A stretch of 64,000 nucleotides of DNA from JBKBIP01 sp046297495. Lineage in GTDB: Bacteria; Planctomycetota; Planctomycetia; Gemmatales; Gemmataceae. This document shows, in pieces, positions 17,602-27,800 of the stretch. Below the pieces are notes generated by a model that was not told where the DNA came from, did not search any database, and saw only the letters and a program-made list of their open reading frames with translations. The position numbers and the translations under genes were made by a program. The stretch covers positions 62,001-126,000 of the forward strand of contig JBKBIP010000014.1 of the NCBI GenBank assembly GCA_046297495.1, written 5' to 3'. Position 1 is the first letter of the stretch. Each line of letters opens with the position of its first letter.

Positions 17602-19788
17602 TCACGGGGCGCTTTTCACCGGCATTCCCAAATTCCGCACCAAGAAGGCCCACTGGTCGGCGACTTCCTCGATGAGCTTGGCGGTCGGCTTGCCGGCGCC
17701 GTGGCCAGCGCGGGTTTCGATGCGGGCCAAGACGGGGGCGTCGCCCGCCTGGGCGTGCTGCAAGGCGGCGATGAACTTGAAGCTGTGGCCCGGCACCACG
17801 CGGTCGTCGGTATCGGCGGTTGTCACCAGCGTGGCCGGGTATTGGACTCCCTTCTTCAGATTGTGATAGGGGGAATAGGCATACAACGCCTTGAACTCCT
17901 CGGGATCGTCCGCCGAGCCGTAGTCATCGACCCAGAAACGCCCGGCGGTGAACTTGTGGAAGCGCAGCATGTCCATGACGCCGACCGCCGGCAGACAGGC
18001 GCCGAAGAGCTTGGGGCGCTGGGTCATCACGGCGCCGACGAGCAAACCACCGTTGCTGCCCCCCTGGATGGCCAACTTGTTGGGGCGCGTGTATTTGTTC
18101 TCGATCAGCCACTCGGCGGCGGCGATGAAATCATCGAACACATTTTGCTTGCGTAGCTTAGTGCCAGCTTGATGCCATTCCTTGCCGTACTCACCGCCGC
18201 CGCGCAGATTGGCCACGGCGAAGACGCCCCCCATCTCCATCCAGGCCAATCGGCTGATACTGAAGCTCGGCGTCAACGGGATGTTGAAGCCGCCGTAGCC
18301 GTACAGCAGCGTCGGATTCGAGCCGTCCAACGTGATGCCCTTGCGATGCGAGATGAACATCGGCACCTTGGTGCCATCCTTGCTCGTGTAGAAGATTTGT
18401 TTCACTTCATAGTCATCCGGGTTGAAGAGGACGTTAGCCCGGCGCATCAACTTGCTCTGGCCGGTGATGAGGTCATAGCGATAGATGCTCGGTGGCGTGG
18501 CGAAGCTGGAGAATGAGTAGAACGTCTCAGTGTCGGTGCGCTTGCCGCCAAAGCCGGAAGCCGTGCCAATGCCGGGAAACGCCACGTCACGGATGAATTC
18601 GCCGGCCATGTTATGAATCCGCACTTGCGTCTGGGCATCCTTCAGATACTCGGCGACGAACAGATTCCCCACCAAGTTGACGCCGCGCAAGTTCTCCGCC
18701 GCTTGAGGGATGATTTCCTGCCATTCCCAGTTGATGGCAAATTCCGCTTTCGATTCAGGATCGCGTGGTTTGGGCTTGCTGCTATCAATGGCGATCAGGC
18801 GGCCGCGCGGGGCGGCCAGATCGGTGCGGAAGTAGAAGATCGGCCCCTCATTGCCGACGAAGCTGAAGTCATGCGCGAAATCCTCGATCAAGTCCACCGG
18901 CATGGCCAGCGGCTCGGCCAGATCCTTATAGGTGATGCGGTAGCGGTCGTCGGTTCCTTTCCAGATGGTGAGGATCAGGTAGCGTCCATCCTCCGTCACC
19001 GTGGAGCTGAAGCCCCAATCGGGATGATCGGGCCGCTTGTACACCAAGACATCAGCACTTTGCGGCGTGCCGAGGCGGTGATAATACACTTTTTGATTGA
19101 GGTTCAAGCTCTGAAACTTCTCCCCTGGTTGGGGTTCGTCGTACCGGCTGTAGAAGAAGCCTTTGCCGTCGGGGGTCCAGCGCGCGCCGCTGAACTTGAC
19201 CCATTTCAGCTCATCGCCGAGCACCTTGCCGGAGGCGATGTCGAGCACATGCCAGGTGTTCCAGTCGGAGCCGGCGTCGGCCACACCATAGGCCAGGTAT
19301 TTGCCGTCGTCGCTGACCGATAGGCCGGTCAGCGCCACCGTGCCGTCCTTGGACCATTCGTTGGGATCGAGCAGCACGCGCGGCTCGCCATCGAGTCGAT
19401 CCATGGCGTAAAGCACCGACTGATTTTGCAGGCCGTCGTTCTTGAAGTAGAAATAGCGGCCACCCCGTTTGAAGGGGGCCGAGTATTTCTCATAGTCCCA
19501 CAACTCCGTCAGCCGCTGCTTGATGCTCTCGCGTTGGGGAATCGCTTCCAGATATGCGAATGTCACCTTGTTTTGCGCCTCGACCCAGTCGGCGACTTCC
19601 TTCGACGTGCGGACATCGTCCTCCAACCAGCGGTAGGGATCAAGAACTTTGACGCCATGATGCACATCCACGTGCTCGACGCGGCGCGTTGGCGGATAGG
19701 AAATCATGGACCGATCTCCCGCCCCAGTGTCCGTGGAAACCAGCAGCGCCCCCAACAGAACGGCGCCTGTCGCGGTGATCCTTGGCAT
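17602..19788 (-). CDS. Secreted prolyl oligopeptidase (S9A family)
   Basis: A serine peptidase that cuts short peptides after proline. About 728 residues. The start at 19788 has AAGGAG upstream and yields a signal peptide (MPRITATGAVLLGALLVS, TDTGAG). A beta-propeller half follows, opened by YPPTRRVEHVDVHHGVKVLD and PYRWLED. The alpha/beta hydrolase half has YGYGGFNIPLTPSFS, GGEYGKEWHQAG, the nucleophile IQGGSNGGLL (Ser near 579), Asp in TADTDDRVVPGHSFKF (near 660) and His in RAGHGAGKPT (near 695). The triad is complete and length is normal for S9A. Likely acts outside the cytoplasm. Confidence 0.95.
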   Translation of the reverse strand: MPRITATGAVLLGALLVSTDTGAGDRSMISYPPTRRVEHVDVHHGVKVLDPYRWLEDDVRTSKEVADWVEAQNKVTFAYLEAIPQRESIKQRLTELWDYEKYSAPFKRGGRYFYFKNDGLQNQSVLYAMDRLDGEPRVLLDPNEWSKDGTVALTGLSVSDDGKYLAYGVADAGSDWNTWHVLDIASGKVLGDELKWVKFSGARWTPDGKGFFYSRYDEPQPGEKFQSLNLNQKVYYHRLGTPQSADVLVYKRPDHPDWGFSSTVTEDGRYLILTIWKGTDDRYRITYKDLAEPLAMPVDLIEDFAHDFSFVGNEGPIFYFRTDLAAPRGRLIAIDSSKPKPRDPESKAEFAINWEWQEIIPQAAENLRGVNLVGNLFVAEYLKDAQTQVRIHNMAGEFIRDVAFPGIGTASGFGGKRTDTETFYSFSSFATPPSIYRYDLITGQSKLMRRANVLFNPDDYEVKQIFYTSKDGTKVPMFISHRKGITLDGSNPTLLYGYGGFNIPLTPSFSISRLAWMEMGGVFAVANLRGGGEYGKEWHQAGTKLRKQNVFDDFIAAAEWLIENKYTRPNKLAIQGGSNGGLLVGAVMTQRPKLFGACLPAVGVMDMLRFHKFTAGRFWVDDYGSADDPEEFKALYAYSPYHNLKKGVQYPATLVTTADTDDRVVPGHSFKFIAALQHAQAGDAPVLARIETRAGHGAGKPTAKLIEEVADQWAFLVRNLGMPVKSAP

Positions 19789-19877
19789 GTCGCACTCCTT
19801 TCCCGGCTTGGGGAAACGAACGAACCAACAGACGATGTTTTTGAGTTTAATGGGCGAATGGGGTTTTGACCATGCTA

Positions 19878-20954
19878 TCATGGTTTTATCACTACCTCGT
19901 CAATCCCCCAAATCTCCAGCTTGCGATAGCCAGCGGCGTAGAGCGCGTGCTTATCGGCATCGAGGATCAAGCGGTGGATGTGGCCGTCCATTTTGACGCG
20001 ATGGACAGGCACGGGGTCCTTCTTGCCGTCGCCGGGCTGCGCGGGTAGGGGGTCGATCTTCCAGAAACCGAGGAAAGCGTTGTCCCCGCCCCCTCCCGCT
20101 CCCAACAGCCAGTCTCCCGCAGGATGAAAGATCAAAGCGTGGACGAAAGCCTTGTGTCCGTCGGCGCCGGTAACTAGCCGCAACTCTGGCTTGTTCCAGT
20201 CCCAGAGTTCGACATGCACCGGCCCCCCCAAGCCATCGACGTTGCCGATCTGTCCGATGCCGCCCACTGCTAATAGCTTGCCATCGGGGGAGAAGGCCAA
20301 CGAGCGGATGCCGCCAATGGAGCGTTTGCGCTGGCGCGGATCATAGGTGTATAAGGTCGGCACCTCGAAAGTACGCACGCGCTTGCCGGTGTCCGCCTCC
20401 CAGACATGCACCACGCCAACCCGGTCGCCCCCCGCGACATGCTGGCCATCCGGGCTGACAGCCACGGCGTATAGGGCGGTGACGTGCCCCTGCGGCGTCA
20501 GCGGGGCGTGTCCCTCCAGCACGCGCAGCAGCCGCCCGGACGCCGCCTCCCAAATTTTCACCACCATATCATCCCCCGCCGACGCCAACCGCTTCTGGTC
20601 CGGGAACACGACCAGATCGCGCACCCAACCCGCATGCCCCTCGACGGTTCGCAATGGTTCGCCGGTATCGGCATTCCACCAGATCAATTGACGATCCAAA
20701 CCGCCTGAGACGACCACGGGCGTCGAGCCGCCGCCGTTCACCACGGCCACGGCAGAAACATAATTGTCATGCTTGGCCCAGCGCGCGATCGCTCCTTTAC
20801 TGTCCGGATCGCTCAGGTCGTAAACATGAATGCCATAATCGTCGCTACCGGCATAGAGCCGTTGCTGATCGAGGTTGGCGGCCAGTCCAAAGAACGTGCC
20901 GTCATGGTTGTAGGCCTTACGGAGCTTGAATTGAGTGGGATCGAATGTTGGCAT
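19878..20954 (-). CDS. WD40 repeat protein
   Basis: About 358 residues forming a single beta-propeller. At least six WD40-like blades are visible, including VYDLSDP, LIWWNADTGEPLRTVEGH, VVKIWEAASGRLLRVLEGH, VVHVWEADTGKRVRTFE and VELWDWNKPE. The strands preceding them read AVSPDG, AFSPDG and FHPAG. There is no signal peptide from ATG 20954 and no fused enzyme domain, so it is probably a cytoplasmic scaffold. The partner is unknown. It ends 90 nt upstream of the prolyl oligopeptidase start on the same strand. Confidence 0.9.
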   Translation of the reverse strand: MPTFDPTQFKLRKAYNHDGTFFGLAANLDQQRLYAGSDDYGIHVYDLSDPDSKGAIARWAKHDNYVSAVAVVNGGGSTPVVVSGGLDRQLIWWNADTGEPLRTVEGHAGWVRDLVVFPDQKRLASAGDDMVVKIWEAASGRLLRVLEGHAPLTPQGHVTALYAVAVSPDGQHVAGGDRVGVVHVWEADTGKRVRTFEVPTLYTYDPRQRKRSIGGIRSLAFSPDGKLLAVGGIGQIGNVDGLGGPVHVELWDWNKPELRLVTGADGHKAFVHALIFHPAGDWLLGAGGGGDNAFLGFWKIDPLPAQPGDGKKDPVPVHRVKMDGHIHRLILDADKHALYAAGYRKLEIWGIDEVVIKP

Positions 20955-21320
20955 CGGTGGTGCTTCCTGGCGAGGATGTTTGGCGAGCTTCGGATGTTGG
21001 TAGGTCGGCAAATGCTCCAAGTCGTGACCATCAAGAAACGAGGCGCGCCGCTCCCGGATGGCCTATGCTCGGCGTCTGTTTGTTGCCGGCGTAATATCTC
21101 ACTAAAGGATAGTGTCGCCGACGCCGGCCCTGCAGGCAAGAGGATTCTCGGTGACTTGGCCGGAATAACACTTCGCGCACCGGGACGCCCGTGGTACCAA
21201 GTTCTTCGCTGAAATCTTGGGAAAGTACCTTGTTATGCCTTGACGTCCGAGCGCGGAAGTGCCAGATTAACCGCAATCAGCGTGGATGACACCAGACTTA
21301 CTACAGGGAGCCGCATACCC
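20955..21320. other. 366-bp divergent intergenic region
   Basis: It separates the minus-strand WD40 gene from the plus-strand coiled-coil gene and should hold both promoters. I see no convincing open frame, tRNA, riboswitch or long palindrome in it. Confidence 0.5.
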
Positions 21321-22118
21321 ATGACTACCATGATCATTCCTCTGGACAAACTCTCAAAACGCATCGATCGGCAGAAATCGGAGCTTGAAATCCTGCGCCA
21401 AGAGTACGAACAACGACAGGAACAACTCAACCAACTCCAACAGCGCAAGCAATCATTGCAAGAGGCGATCAAGCAGGTGGAGGAAGAGATTCGCCAGGTA
21501 CGTCAAGGCCAAGCCACCCCGTCCCGTCCCGCCAAGCCGACCAAGGCTAAGACCTCCCCGGCAGGGAAAACCAAGCCGCGAAAAGCTGGTAGTCAACCAT
21601 CGCTTCCCGATATGCTGTTAGCCATTTTACAAGAAACCGGACGCCCCATGACCGTGAAGGAATTGAGCGAGGAGCTGGGACGTCGGCAATATCAGACTAC
21701 GAGCAAAAACGTCCCTGGATTGGTTCAGACGCGCGTCAAGGACTTGCTCCAACGTGGCATGCTACGGCGCAGCAGCGGGCAACCAGGAGTAGAATTGGTG
21801 GCAGCTCCCCCGTCCCCACCGCCAGCGCTGACGGTCGCGGAAGTCAAGGAGAAACCGACCTCCGCGAAGAAGACCACTCCTGCCGAAGCCACGACCAATG
21901 GCCAGAGTACCCAGCTCACCTTGCGGGAGGTACTGACTCAGACGTTGGCCAAGAGTCGCAAACCGTTGGTCGCGCGGGAGCTGGCGGAACGGGTCCTCGC
22001 CACCGGCTTCCGCTCCACTAGCAACAATTTTCCCAACTTGGTCAAAGTTGCCCTGACCAAGATGGACAACGTCGAAAATGTCAAAGGCCAAGGTTATCGC
22101 CTGAAGAAATCGAAGTAG
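21321..22118 (+). CDS. Coiled-coil protein with two winged-helix (HARE-HTH-like) domains
   Basis: 265 residues from ATG 21321. Residues 6-60 form a glutamine/arginine-rich coiled coil (RIDRQKSELEILRQEYEQRQ onward). A lysine/proline/alanine-rich basic linker follows. Two related winged-helix units come next: LPDMLLAILQETGRPMTVKE with YQTTSKNVPGLVQTRVKDL, and TLREVLTQTLAKSRKPLVAR with FRSTSNNFPNLVKVALTKM. The TSKN and TSNN turn before the recognition helix is typical of the HARE-HTH type. The basic linker and coiled coil suggest a multimeric nucleoid or DNA-binding protein. The function is not known. Confidence 0.8.
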   Translation: MTTMIIPLDKLSKRIDRQKSELEILRQEYEQRQEQLNQLQQRKQSLQEAIKQVEEEIRQVRQGQATPSRPAKPTKAKTSPAGKTKPRKAGSQPSLPDMLLAILQETGRPMTVKELSEELGRRQYQTTSKNVPGLVQTRVKDLLQRGMLRRSSGQPGVELVAAPPSPPPALTVAEVKEKPTSAKKTTPAEATTNGQSTQLTLREVLTQTLAKSRKPLVARELAERVLATGFRSTSNNFPNLVKVALTKMDNVENVKGQGYRLKKSK

Positions 22119-22173
22119 GACCAAGGGGGCAGTGGGCAGTGGTTAATACCACAGCGTCCGAGCTTATCGAAAC

Positions 22174-22249
22174 GAAAGATAATCACACCGAGCACGCAGC
22201 GCCAGCGAGTGCCGCACTGGCTGGCGCTGCGTGCTCGGCGGAATCTTTC
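22174..22249. repeat. Large perfect hairpin (19-bp stem, 13-nt loop)
   Basis: CCGAGCACGCAGCGCCAGC (22188-22206) and GCTGGCGCTGCGTGCTCGG (22220-22238) pair without mismatch. An outer GAAAGAT/ATCTTTC pair extends the structure to 22174-22249. It lies after the winged-helix gene. There is no T-run, so it is not a classical intrinsic terminator. It does not belong to the GGATTCATCGG repeat family. Confidence 0.75.
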
Positions 22250-22412
22250 GTACCGGGGTAATATCAAATGGCGCCTGTAGCGCGGACCTTGAGCCGGATG
22301 TCCGTTACGGTTTGATAACGAGAATTTCCATGTCCGTGTCGCCGTCCACCGCTCGGGCTACCTCTTGAACGTCCGTGGACCGTCGCCTGGCCACGGGAGG
22401 ATCGTTGCGTTC

Positions 22413-23357
22413 ATGAAAAAAGTGTTGGGTATCGTGCTGTTTTTCCTGGCGTTGTACGTCTGCCTCCTCTTCGCCGATGAGGGGGCCAGGTCGTGGCAAA
22501 ATCACGTCAATCTGGGGCGGCGCATCGGCCTGTTCGGCATCATCAGCCTGGGGGCAGGCTTGCTGATCATCTCCGGTGGTATCGATTTGTCCATCGGTTC
22601 GGTGGTCGCTTTGAGTGCCACCATCATGGCCATGCTATTGATCGATGCCCATTGGCACCCCGCGTTGGCCATTGCGGCGGTGCTGCTCGTGGGGGCGGTC
22701 ATCGGTTTGATCAACGGCTTACTCGTCACGAAGCTGCGCGTGCAAGCCTTCATCGTGACCTTGTGCGGGCTGTTCATCTATCGAGGGGCCGCCCGTTGGC
22801 TGGCGAGTGATCGGGTCAAGGGGTTGGGGAGCGACTTTCCGACGCTGAAAAGCATTCTGTATAGCAGTGAAGTCTTCTTCGGGATTCCTGTTTCCTTGGT
22901 CATTTTGCTGGTGTTGGCCTTGGTTGCTGGGGTTTTGCTACATTACAGCGTCTATGGCCGTTACTTGTACGCCATCGGCAACAATGAACGGGCTGCTCGT
23001 TTTTCCGGCATCGCCACGGATCGTTACAAGGTGGGAGCCTATGTCTTGTGTTCGACGTTGGCCGCCTTTTTCGGCATCTTGTTCTTGATGCAGGAAAATC
23101 AGGTGCGCCCGTCCGGCACCGGCAGTTTCTTCGAGCTATACGCCATCGCTGGCGCCGTGTTAGGGGGGTGCAGCTTGCGCGGCGGCGAGGGGACCATCAT
23201 CGGTATTCTCATTGGCACGGCCATCATGCGGTTGTTGCCCAACCTGTCGAATATGTGGGGGGTGTCATCGGAATTGGAATTCACCGTCATCGGCTCCGCC
23301 CTGTTGCTCGTCGCCATCATGGATGAATGGTTGCGCCGGCGCGGCGCTCGCGGTTAG
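22413..23357 (+). CDS. ABC transporter permease, ribose/xylose (RbsC-like, BPD_transp_2) type
   Basis: About 314 residues with 8-10 hydrophobic segments. Family motifs are LGAGLLIISGGIDLSIGSVV, GLINGLLVTKLRVQAFIVTL, AIGNNERAARFSGI and GAVLGGCSLRGGEGTIIGIL. Such permeases import pentoses or related sugars with a periplasmic binding protein and a double-domain ATPase. Neither partner is encoded next to it, which is unusual. ATG 22413 with GGGAGG 13 nt upstream begins MKKVLGIVLFFLALYVCLLF, an apparent first membrane span. The 22119-22412 gap before it contains the 19-bp hairpin. Confidence 0.9.
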   Translation: MKKVLGIVLFFLALYVCLLFADEGARSWQNHVNLGRRIGLFGIISLGAGLLIISGGIDLSIGSVVALSATIMAMLLIDAHWHPALAIAAVLLVGAVIGLINGLLVTKLRVQAFIVTLCGLFIYRGAARWLASDRVKGLGSDFPTLKSILYSSEVFFGIPVSLVILLVLALVAGVLLHYSVYGRYLYAIGNNERAARFSGIATDRYKVGAYVLCSTLAAFFGILFLMQENQVRPSGTGSFFELYAIAGAVLGGCSLRGGEGTIIGILIGTAIMRLLPNLSNMWGVSSELEFTVIGSALLLVAIMDEWLRRRGARG

Positions 23358-23373
23358 CATCTCGCAGAGAAAC

Positions 23374-23409
23374 GATAGATCGGTTCTGCTCGGAAGCGAT
23401 GAATCTATC
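23374..23409. repeat. Palindromic intergenic repeat, copy 2 (degenerate)
   Basis: GATAGATCGGTTC and GAAGCGATGAATCTATC form an imperfect palindrome in which the left arm lacks about 4 bases relative to the family arm. It lies between the permease stop and the mqnE promoter. Confidence 0.5.
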
Positions 23410-23444
23410 TTGGTTCTTTTCCACATTTCAAAATCTTCAATACC

Positions 23445-23472
23445 TTGATAAACGTCCCTCGTTATTTAGAAT
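23445..23472 (+). promoter_or_regulatory. Candidate sigma70-type promoter of mqnE
   Basis: TTGATA at 23445-23450 and TAGAAT at 23467-23472 are separated by 16 bp, each with one deviation from consensus. The start would give a leader of about 30 nt ending in AGGAG before ATG 23510. Confidence 0.55.
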
Positions 23473-23509
23473 AAGAGTGCGATAACAGCGTCTGGCGTCA
23501 GGAGCAATC

Positions 23510-24664
23510 ATGAGCGACAATGGTTCCGAGCGACAATTGCTGGCGATTCGAGACAAGGTCGAGGCGGGCCAACGGCTGTCGTTCGAGGATGGCGTGTTTC
23601 TGTATGAACAGGCCGACCTGTTCACCCTCGGCGAGTTGGCCAACATTGTCCGCGAGCGCAAGAATGGCAACTTTGCCTATTACAACGTCAACACCCATTT
23701 GAATCCGACGAATGTGTGCGTGTATCGTTGTGTCTTTTGCGCCTTCCGAGCGGACCTGAAAAGTCCGAAAGGCTACGTCATGTCCGATGAGCAGATTCTC
23801 GAACGCGCCGCCGAGGCCGACCGCCGCGGCGCCACCGAGCTGCACATTGTCGGCGGGCTGCACCATCAACTGCCGTATGAATGGTACTTGCATGTGGTGC
23901 GCATCATCCATGAGCAGACGCCGCGCTTGCACCTGAAAGCCTATACCGCCGTCGAATGGGACTGGTTCGCCCGGCTGACGAATCGGCCCACGCGCGACAT
24001 ACTGGCGGAGTTCCAGGCAGCTGGCCTCGGTAGCTTGCCCGGTGGCGGAGCGGAAATCTTTCATCCCGAAGTGCGTGACGTTATCTGTGAGCATAAGGCC
24101 GACGCCGACGCCTGGCTGCGCATCCATCGCGAGGCCCATGAGCTAGGGCTGCGCTCCAACGCGACGATGCTGTATGGGCATATTGAAAAACCGTGGCATC
24201 GCATCGATCACTTGATTCGGCTGCGCGAATTGCAGGACGAAACCGGCGGCTTCCAGACGTTCATTCCGCTGGCCTTCCACCCGGACAACACCAAGCTGGG
24301 GGAGCAACATCACATCGCCAAACCCAGCGGCTTGTTGGACCTCCAGACGATAGCCATTAGCCGGCTGATGCTGGACAATTTCCCGCACATCAAGGCGTAT
24401 TGGGTCATGCTGGGCATCAAGACGGCGCAACTGGCCCTGAGCTACGGCGCGGATGACATTGATGGGACGGTGGTTCACGAAAGGATTTACCACGACGCCG
24501 GCTCCGACTCGCCGCAGGAAACCACCGTGGCCGAGCTGCGCCGCCTCATCGAGGAAGCCGGCCGAGTGCCAGTCGAACGGGACACCCTGTATAACGAAGT
24601 GATCCGTGACCGGGATAATTGGCAAACCGGACGGTCGATCTCGTTGCAGCTGGTGACGCATTAA
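23510..24664 (+). CDS. mqnE: Aminodeoxyfutalosine synthase (radical SAM)
   Basis: MqnE uses a SAM-derived 5'-deoxyadenosyl radical to add to 3-[(1-carboxyvinyl)oxy]benzoate, giving aminodeoxyfutalosine in the futalosine route to menaquinone. The 384-residue protein has the radical SAM cluster motif CVYRCVFCAF near residue 74, preceded by YYNVNTHLNPTNVC. ELHIVGGLHHQLPYEWYLHV, PGGGAEIF and GHIEKPWHRIDHLIRLRELQ follow, all characteristic of MqnE rather than MqnC. Length is normal and AGGAG precedes ATG. It stands alone between two copies of the palindromic repeat. No other mqn gene is in the window. Confidence 0.95.
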   Translation: MSDNGSERQLLAIRDKVEAGQRLSFEDGVFLYEQADLFTLGELANIVRERKNGNFAYYNVNTHLNPTNVCVYRCVFCAFRADLKSPKGYVMSDEQILERAAEADRRGATELHIVGGLHHQLPYEWYLHVVRIIHEQTPRLHLKAYTAVEWDWFARLTNRPTRDILAEFQAAGLGSLPGGGAEIFHPEVRDVICEHKADADAWLRIHREAHELGLRSNATMLYGHIEKPWHRIDHLIRLRELQDETGGFQTFIPLAFHPDNTKLGEQHHIAKPSGLLDLQTIAISRLMLDNFPHIKAYWVMLGIKTAQLALSYGADDIDGTVVHERIYHDAGSDSPQETTVAELRRLIEEAGRVPVERDTLYNEVIRDRDNWQTGRSISLQLVTH

Positions 24665-24694
24665 CACCATCTTCAGTAAGTTCCGCTTTCCTGG

Positions 24695-24747
24695 GGATTC
24701 TTCGTTTCGTGCTCGCCGCCGCCGCGCGACACGAATCGATGAATCGC
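24695..24747. repeat. Palindromic intergenic repeat, copy 3
   Basis: GGATTCTTCGTTTCGTG (24695-24711) and CACGAATCGATGAATCGC (24730-24747) pair with a few mismatches. The right arm matches the family consensus well. It lies downstream of mqnE and upstream of the PSCyt1/DUF1549/DUF1553 gene. Confidence 0.65.
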
Positions 24748-24826
24748 ACAGGTAAAATCTTGCCGTCAGCCGCTTCATCGTGGATACTAAAGGGCAACCA
24801 ATGAAATAGGATTTGGAGGGCGCACG

Positions 24827-27800
24827 ATGATGGGGCAAGCCAGCCACCACGCGGATACTGCGACATCCGGGCGACATTTAGTTCCTTTGCTGGCAACTGG
24901 CGGTGTGTTGATGGGGTTGGCGTTGCCGGTCGCCGCCAGCGCGCCGACTACGGAGCCGGCGCGTTTCTTTGAGAACCGCGTCCGTCCGTTGTTGGTGGAG
25001 CATTGCCACAAATGTCATGGGCCAGACAAACAGCGCGGCGGTTTGCGGCTTGATTCCCGCTCCGCGCTGCTCGAAGGGGGAGACACCGGTCCAGCCATCG
25101 TCCCTGGCCAACCAGCCGAAAGCCTGCTCATCCAAGCCATTCGCCATGAAGGCCTCGAAATGCCCCCCAGCGGCCAACTGCCCGAAGCCGACATCGCCAC
25201 GCTCACGGCCTGGGTCCAGATGGGCGCTCCCTGGCCCGGCGCGGAGGCCACGGCCAGCAAGCGACGTGGCTCACGCATCACCGACGAAGACCGCGCCTAT
25301 TGGGCCTTCCAGCCGGTGCGCGAACCCGCCGTCCCGGACGTTGCTGACAATCATTGGTCGCAACATCCCATCGACCGTTTCATTCTTCAGCGCTTGCGGG
25401 CCGAGAAATTGACCCCCGCGGGAGAAGCCGACAAGATCACCCTCATCCGCCGGTTGTATTTCGATCTCATCGGCCTGCCACCGACGCCCCGGGAAGTGGA
25501 GGACTTCGTCGCCGACACCGCCAGCGACGCTTACGAGAAGCTGGTGGATCGCCTGCTGGCCAGCCCGCGCTATGGCGAGCGCTGGGCGCGGCACTGGCTC
25601 GACCTGGTCCGCTATGCCGATTCCGACGGCTACCGCATCGACGACTACCGCCCCACGGCTTGGCTGTATCGAGATTACGTCATCAAGTCGTTCAACGAGG
25701 ATAAGCCTTACGACCGTTTCGTCCAAGAACAAATCGCCGGCGACGAGCTGTTCCCCGGCGATCCCGAGGCTCTGGTCGCCACCGGCTTCATGCGCCATTG
25801 GATTTACGAATACAACAACCGCGACGTGATCGGCCATTGGGACATCATTCTCAATGACATCACGGACACCACCGGCGATGTGTTCCTGGGGCTAGGAATG
25901 CAATGCGCCCGCTGTCATGATCATAAATTCGATCCGATTTTGCAGAAGGACTACTACCGCTTGCAGGCGTTCTTCGCCCCCATTTGGCCGCGCGACGACT
26001 TGCCGGCGGCGACGGCCGAAGAGATTCAAGCCTATCAAAAGCAACTAGCGGTTTGGGAAAGCAAGACCGCCGACCTGCGCCAGCAGATCGACGCCATCGA
26101 AGCCCGCTATCGCCAGTCCGCCGCCGAAACCGCTATTGATAAGTTCCCCGAAGACGTTCAAGCCATGATCCGCAAGCCAGTGTCGCAGCGCACGCCATTG
26201 GAACATCAGCTGGCCGAGCTGGCCTATCGCCAAATCGATTATGAATTCAATCGGTTGGAACGGCACATGAAGGGGGATGATAAGGAGAAGGTCATCGCTC
26301 TGCGCAAGCAGCTGGCCGCTTTTGACAAGGACAAGCCAACTCCCTTGCCGCTGGCCCTGGCCGTCACGGACGTGGGACCGCACGCTCCACCAGTCTATAT
26401 TCCCAAGAAGGGGAAGGAGCCGATTGCGCCGGGCTTTCTGTCGGTGCTGGACGAATCTCCCGCCGCCATCGCGCCGTTGCCGGACGTGCCGCATTCCACG
26501 GGCCGCCGCGCCGCCCTGGCCCACTGGCTGACGCGCCCCGACAATCCATTGATAGCGCGTGTCATGGTCAATCGCATTTGGCAATATCACTTTGGCCAGG
26601 GCTTGGCGGCCAACGCCAGCGATTTCGGCAAGCTGGGGGAACCGCCCACGCACCCCGAATTGCTCGATTGGCTGGCGACCCGCTTTGTCCGCGACGGCTG
26701 GAGCTTCAAGAAGATGCACCGGCTCCTTGTCACATCGGCCACCTATCGCCAAAGCACGCGCCACCCACAAGCGGAACAGTGCCGGCTGAAAGATCCGGGC
26801 AATCGCCTGTACTGGCGCGGCCACACGCGCCGGCTCGACGCCGAGCAAATCCGCGATGCCGTCCTGTCCGTCACCGGCGAATTGGACCTGAAGGCAGGCG
26901 GTCCCGGCGTCATCAGCAGCGTGCCGCGCCGCACCATCTATACTCGTGTCCTGCGCAACACGCGCGACCCGTTGCTGGATGTCTTCGATTTGCCCCAATT
27001 TTTCAGCAGCACGTCATCGCGGGACACCACCACGACGCCGGTGCAATCGCTCTTGTTGATCAATAGTCAAATGATGCTGCTGCGCGGCAAGGCGTTCGCC
27101 CAGCGGTTGGAAAGCGAAGCCGGATCGTTGACCAGCTCGGCCGACGCCCGCCGACACGTCGAGCGGGCCTATCGCTTGGCCTTCCAGCGCGAGCCGGAAC
27201 CGGAGGAGATCGCGGCGGCCTTGACCTTCCTGCGCGACCAAGCCCGGCGCATCAACCCTACCGAGGCCGGCAGCGCCGAGGCGGCCTTCCTGTACGACAA
27301 ACTCCCCTTCCGCGATGGCCAAGCCGCCGTTTTGACACCGGATGGCCCGCAGAGTCTTTTCGAGGTGCCACACCACGACCGCTTACCCGCTAGCGATTTC
27401 ACCATCGAGGCATTTGTTCGCCTCAATTCCATCTATGACAGCGGATCGGTCCGCACCATCGCCGCCAAATGGGATAGCAACATCAAGAATCCTGGCTGGG
27501 CGTTTGGCGTCACCGGCAAAGGCTCGCGGCGTAAGCCGCAAACGCTGGTCTTGCAGCTCATCGGCAAGAAAACTGACGGTGCCTTCGGCGAGGAAGCGAT
27601 CTTCTCCGATCAGCACATCGAATTGAATAAACCGTACTACGTGGCGGCGTCGGTGAAGCTGGCCGGTAATGAGCCAGGGTCCGTGACTTTTTATGTCAAG
27701 GATTTGTCCAACGACGATGAACCCCTGTTGACGGCGAGAGTCACACACGCCATCACGGGAGGATTCGCTAATCGCTTGCCGATGACGTTGGGGGGCCGCC

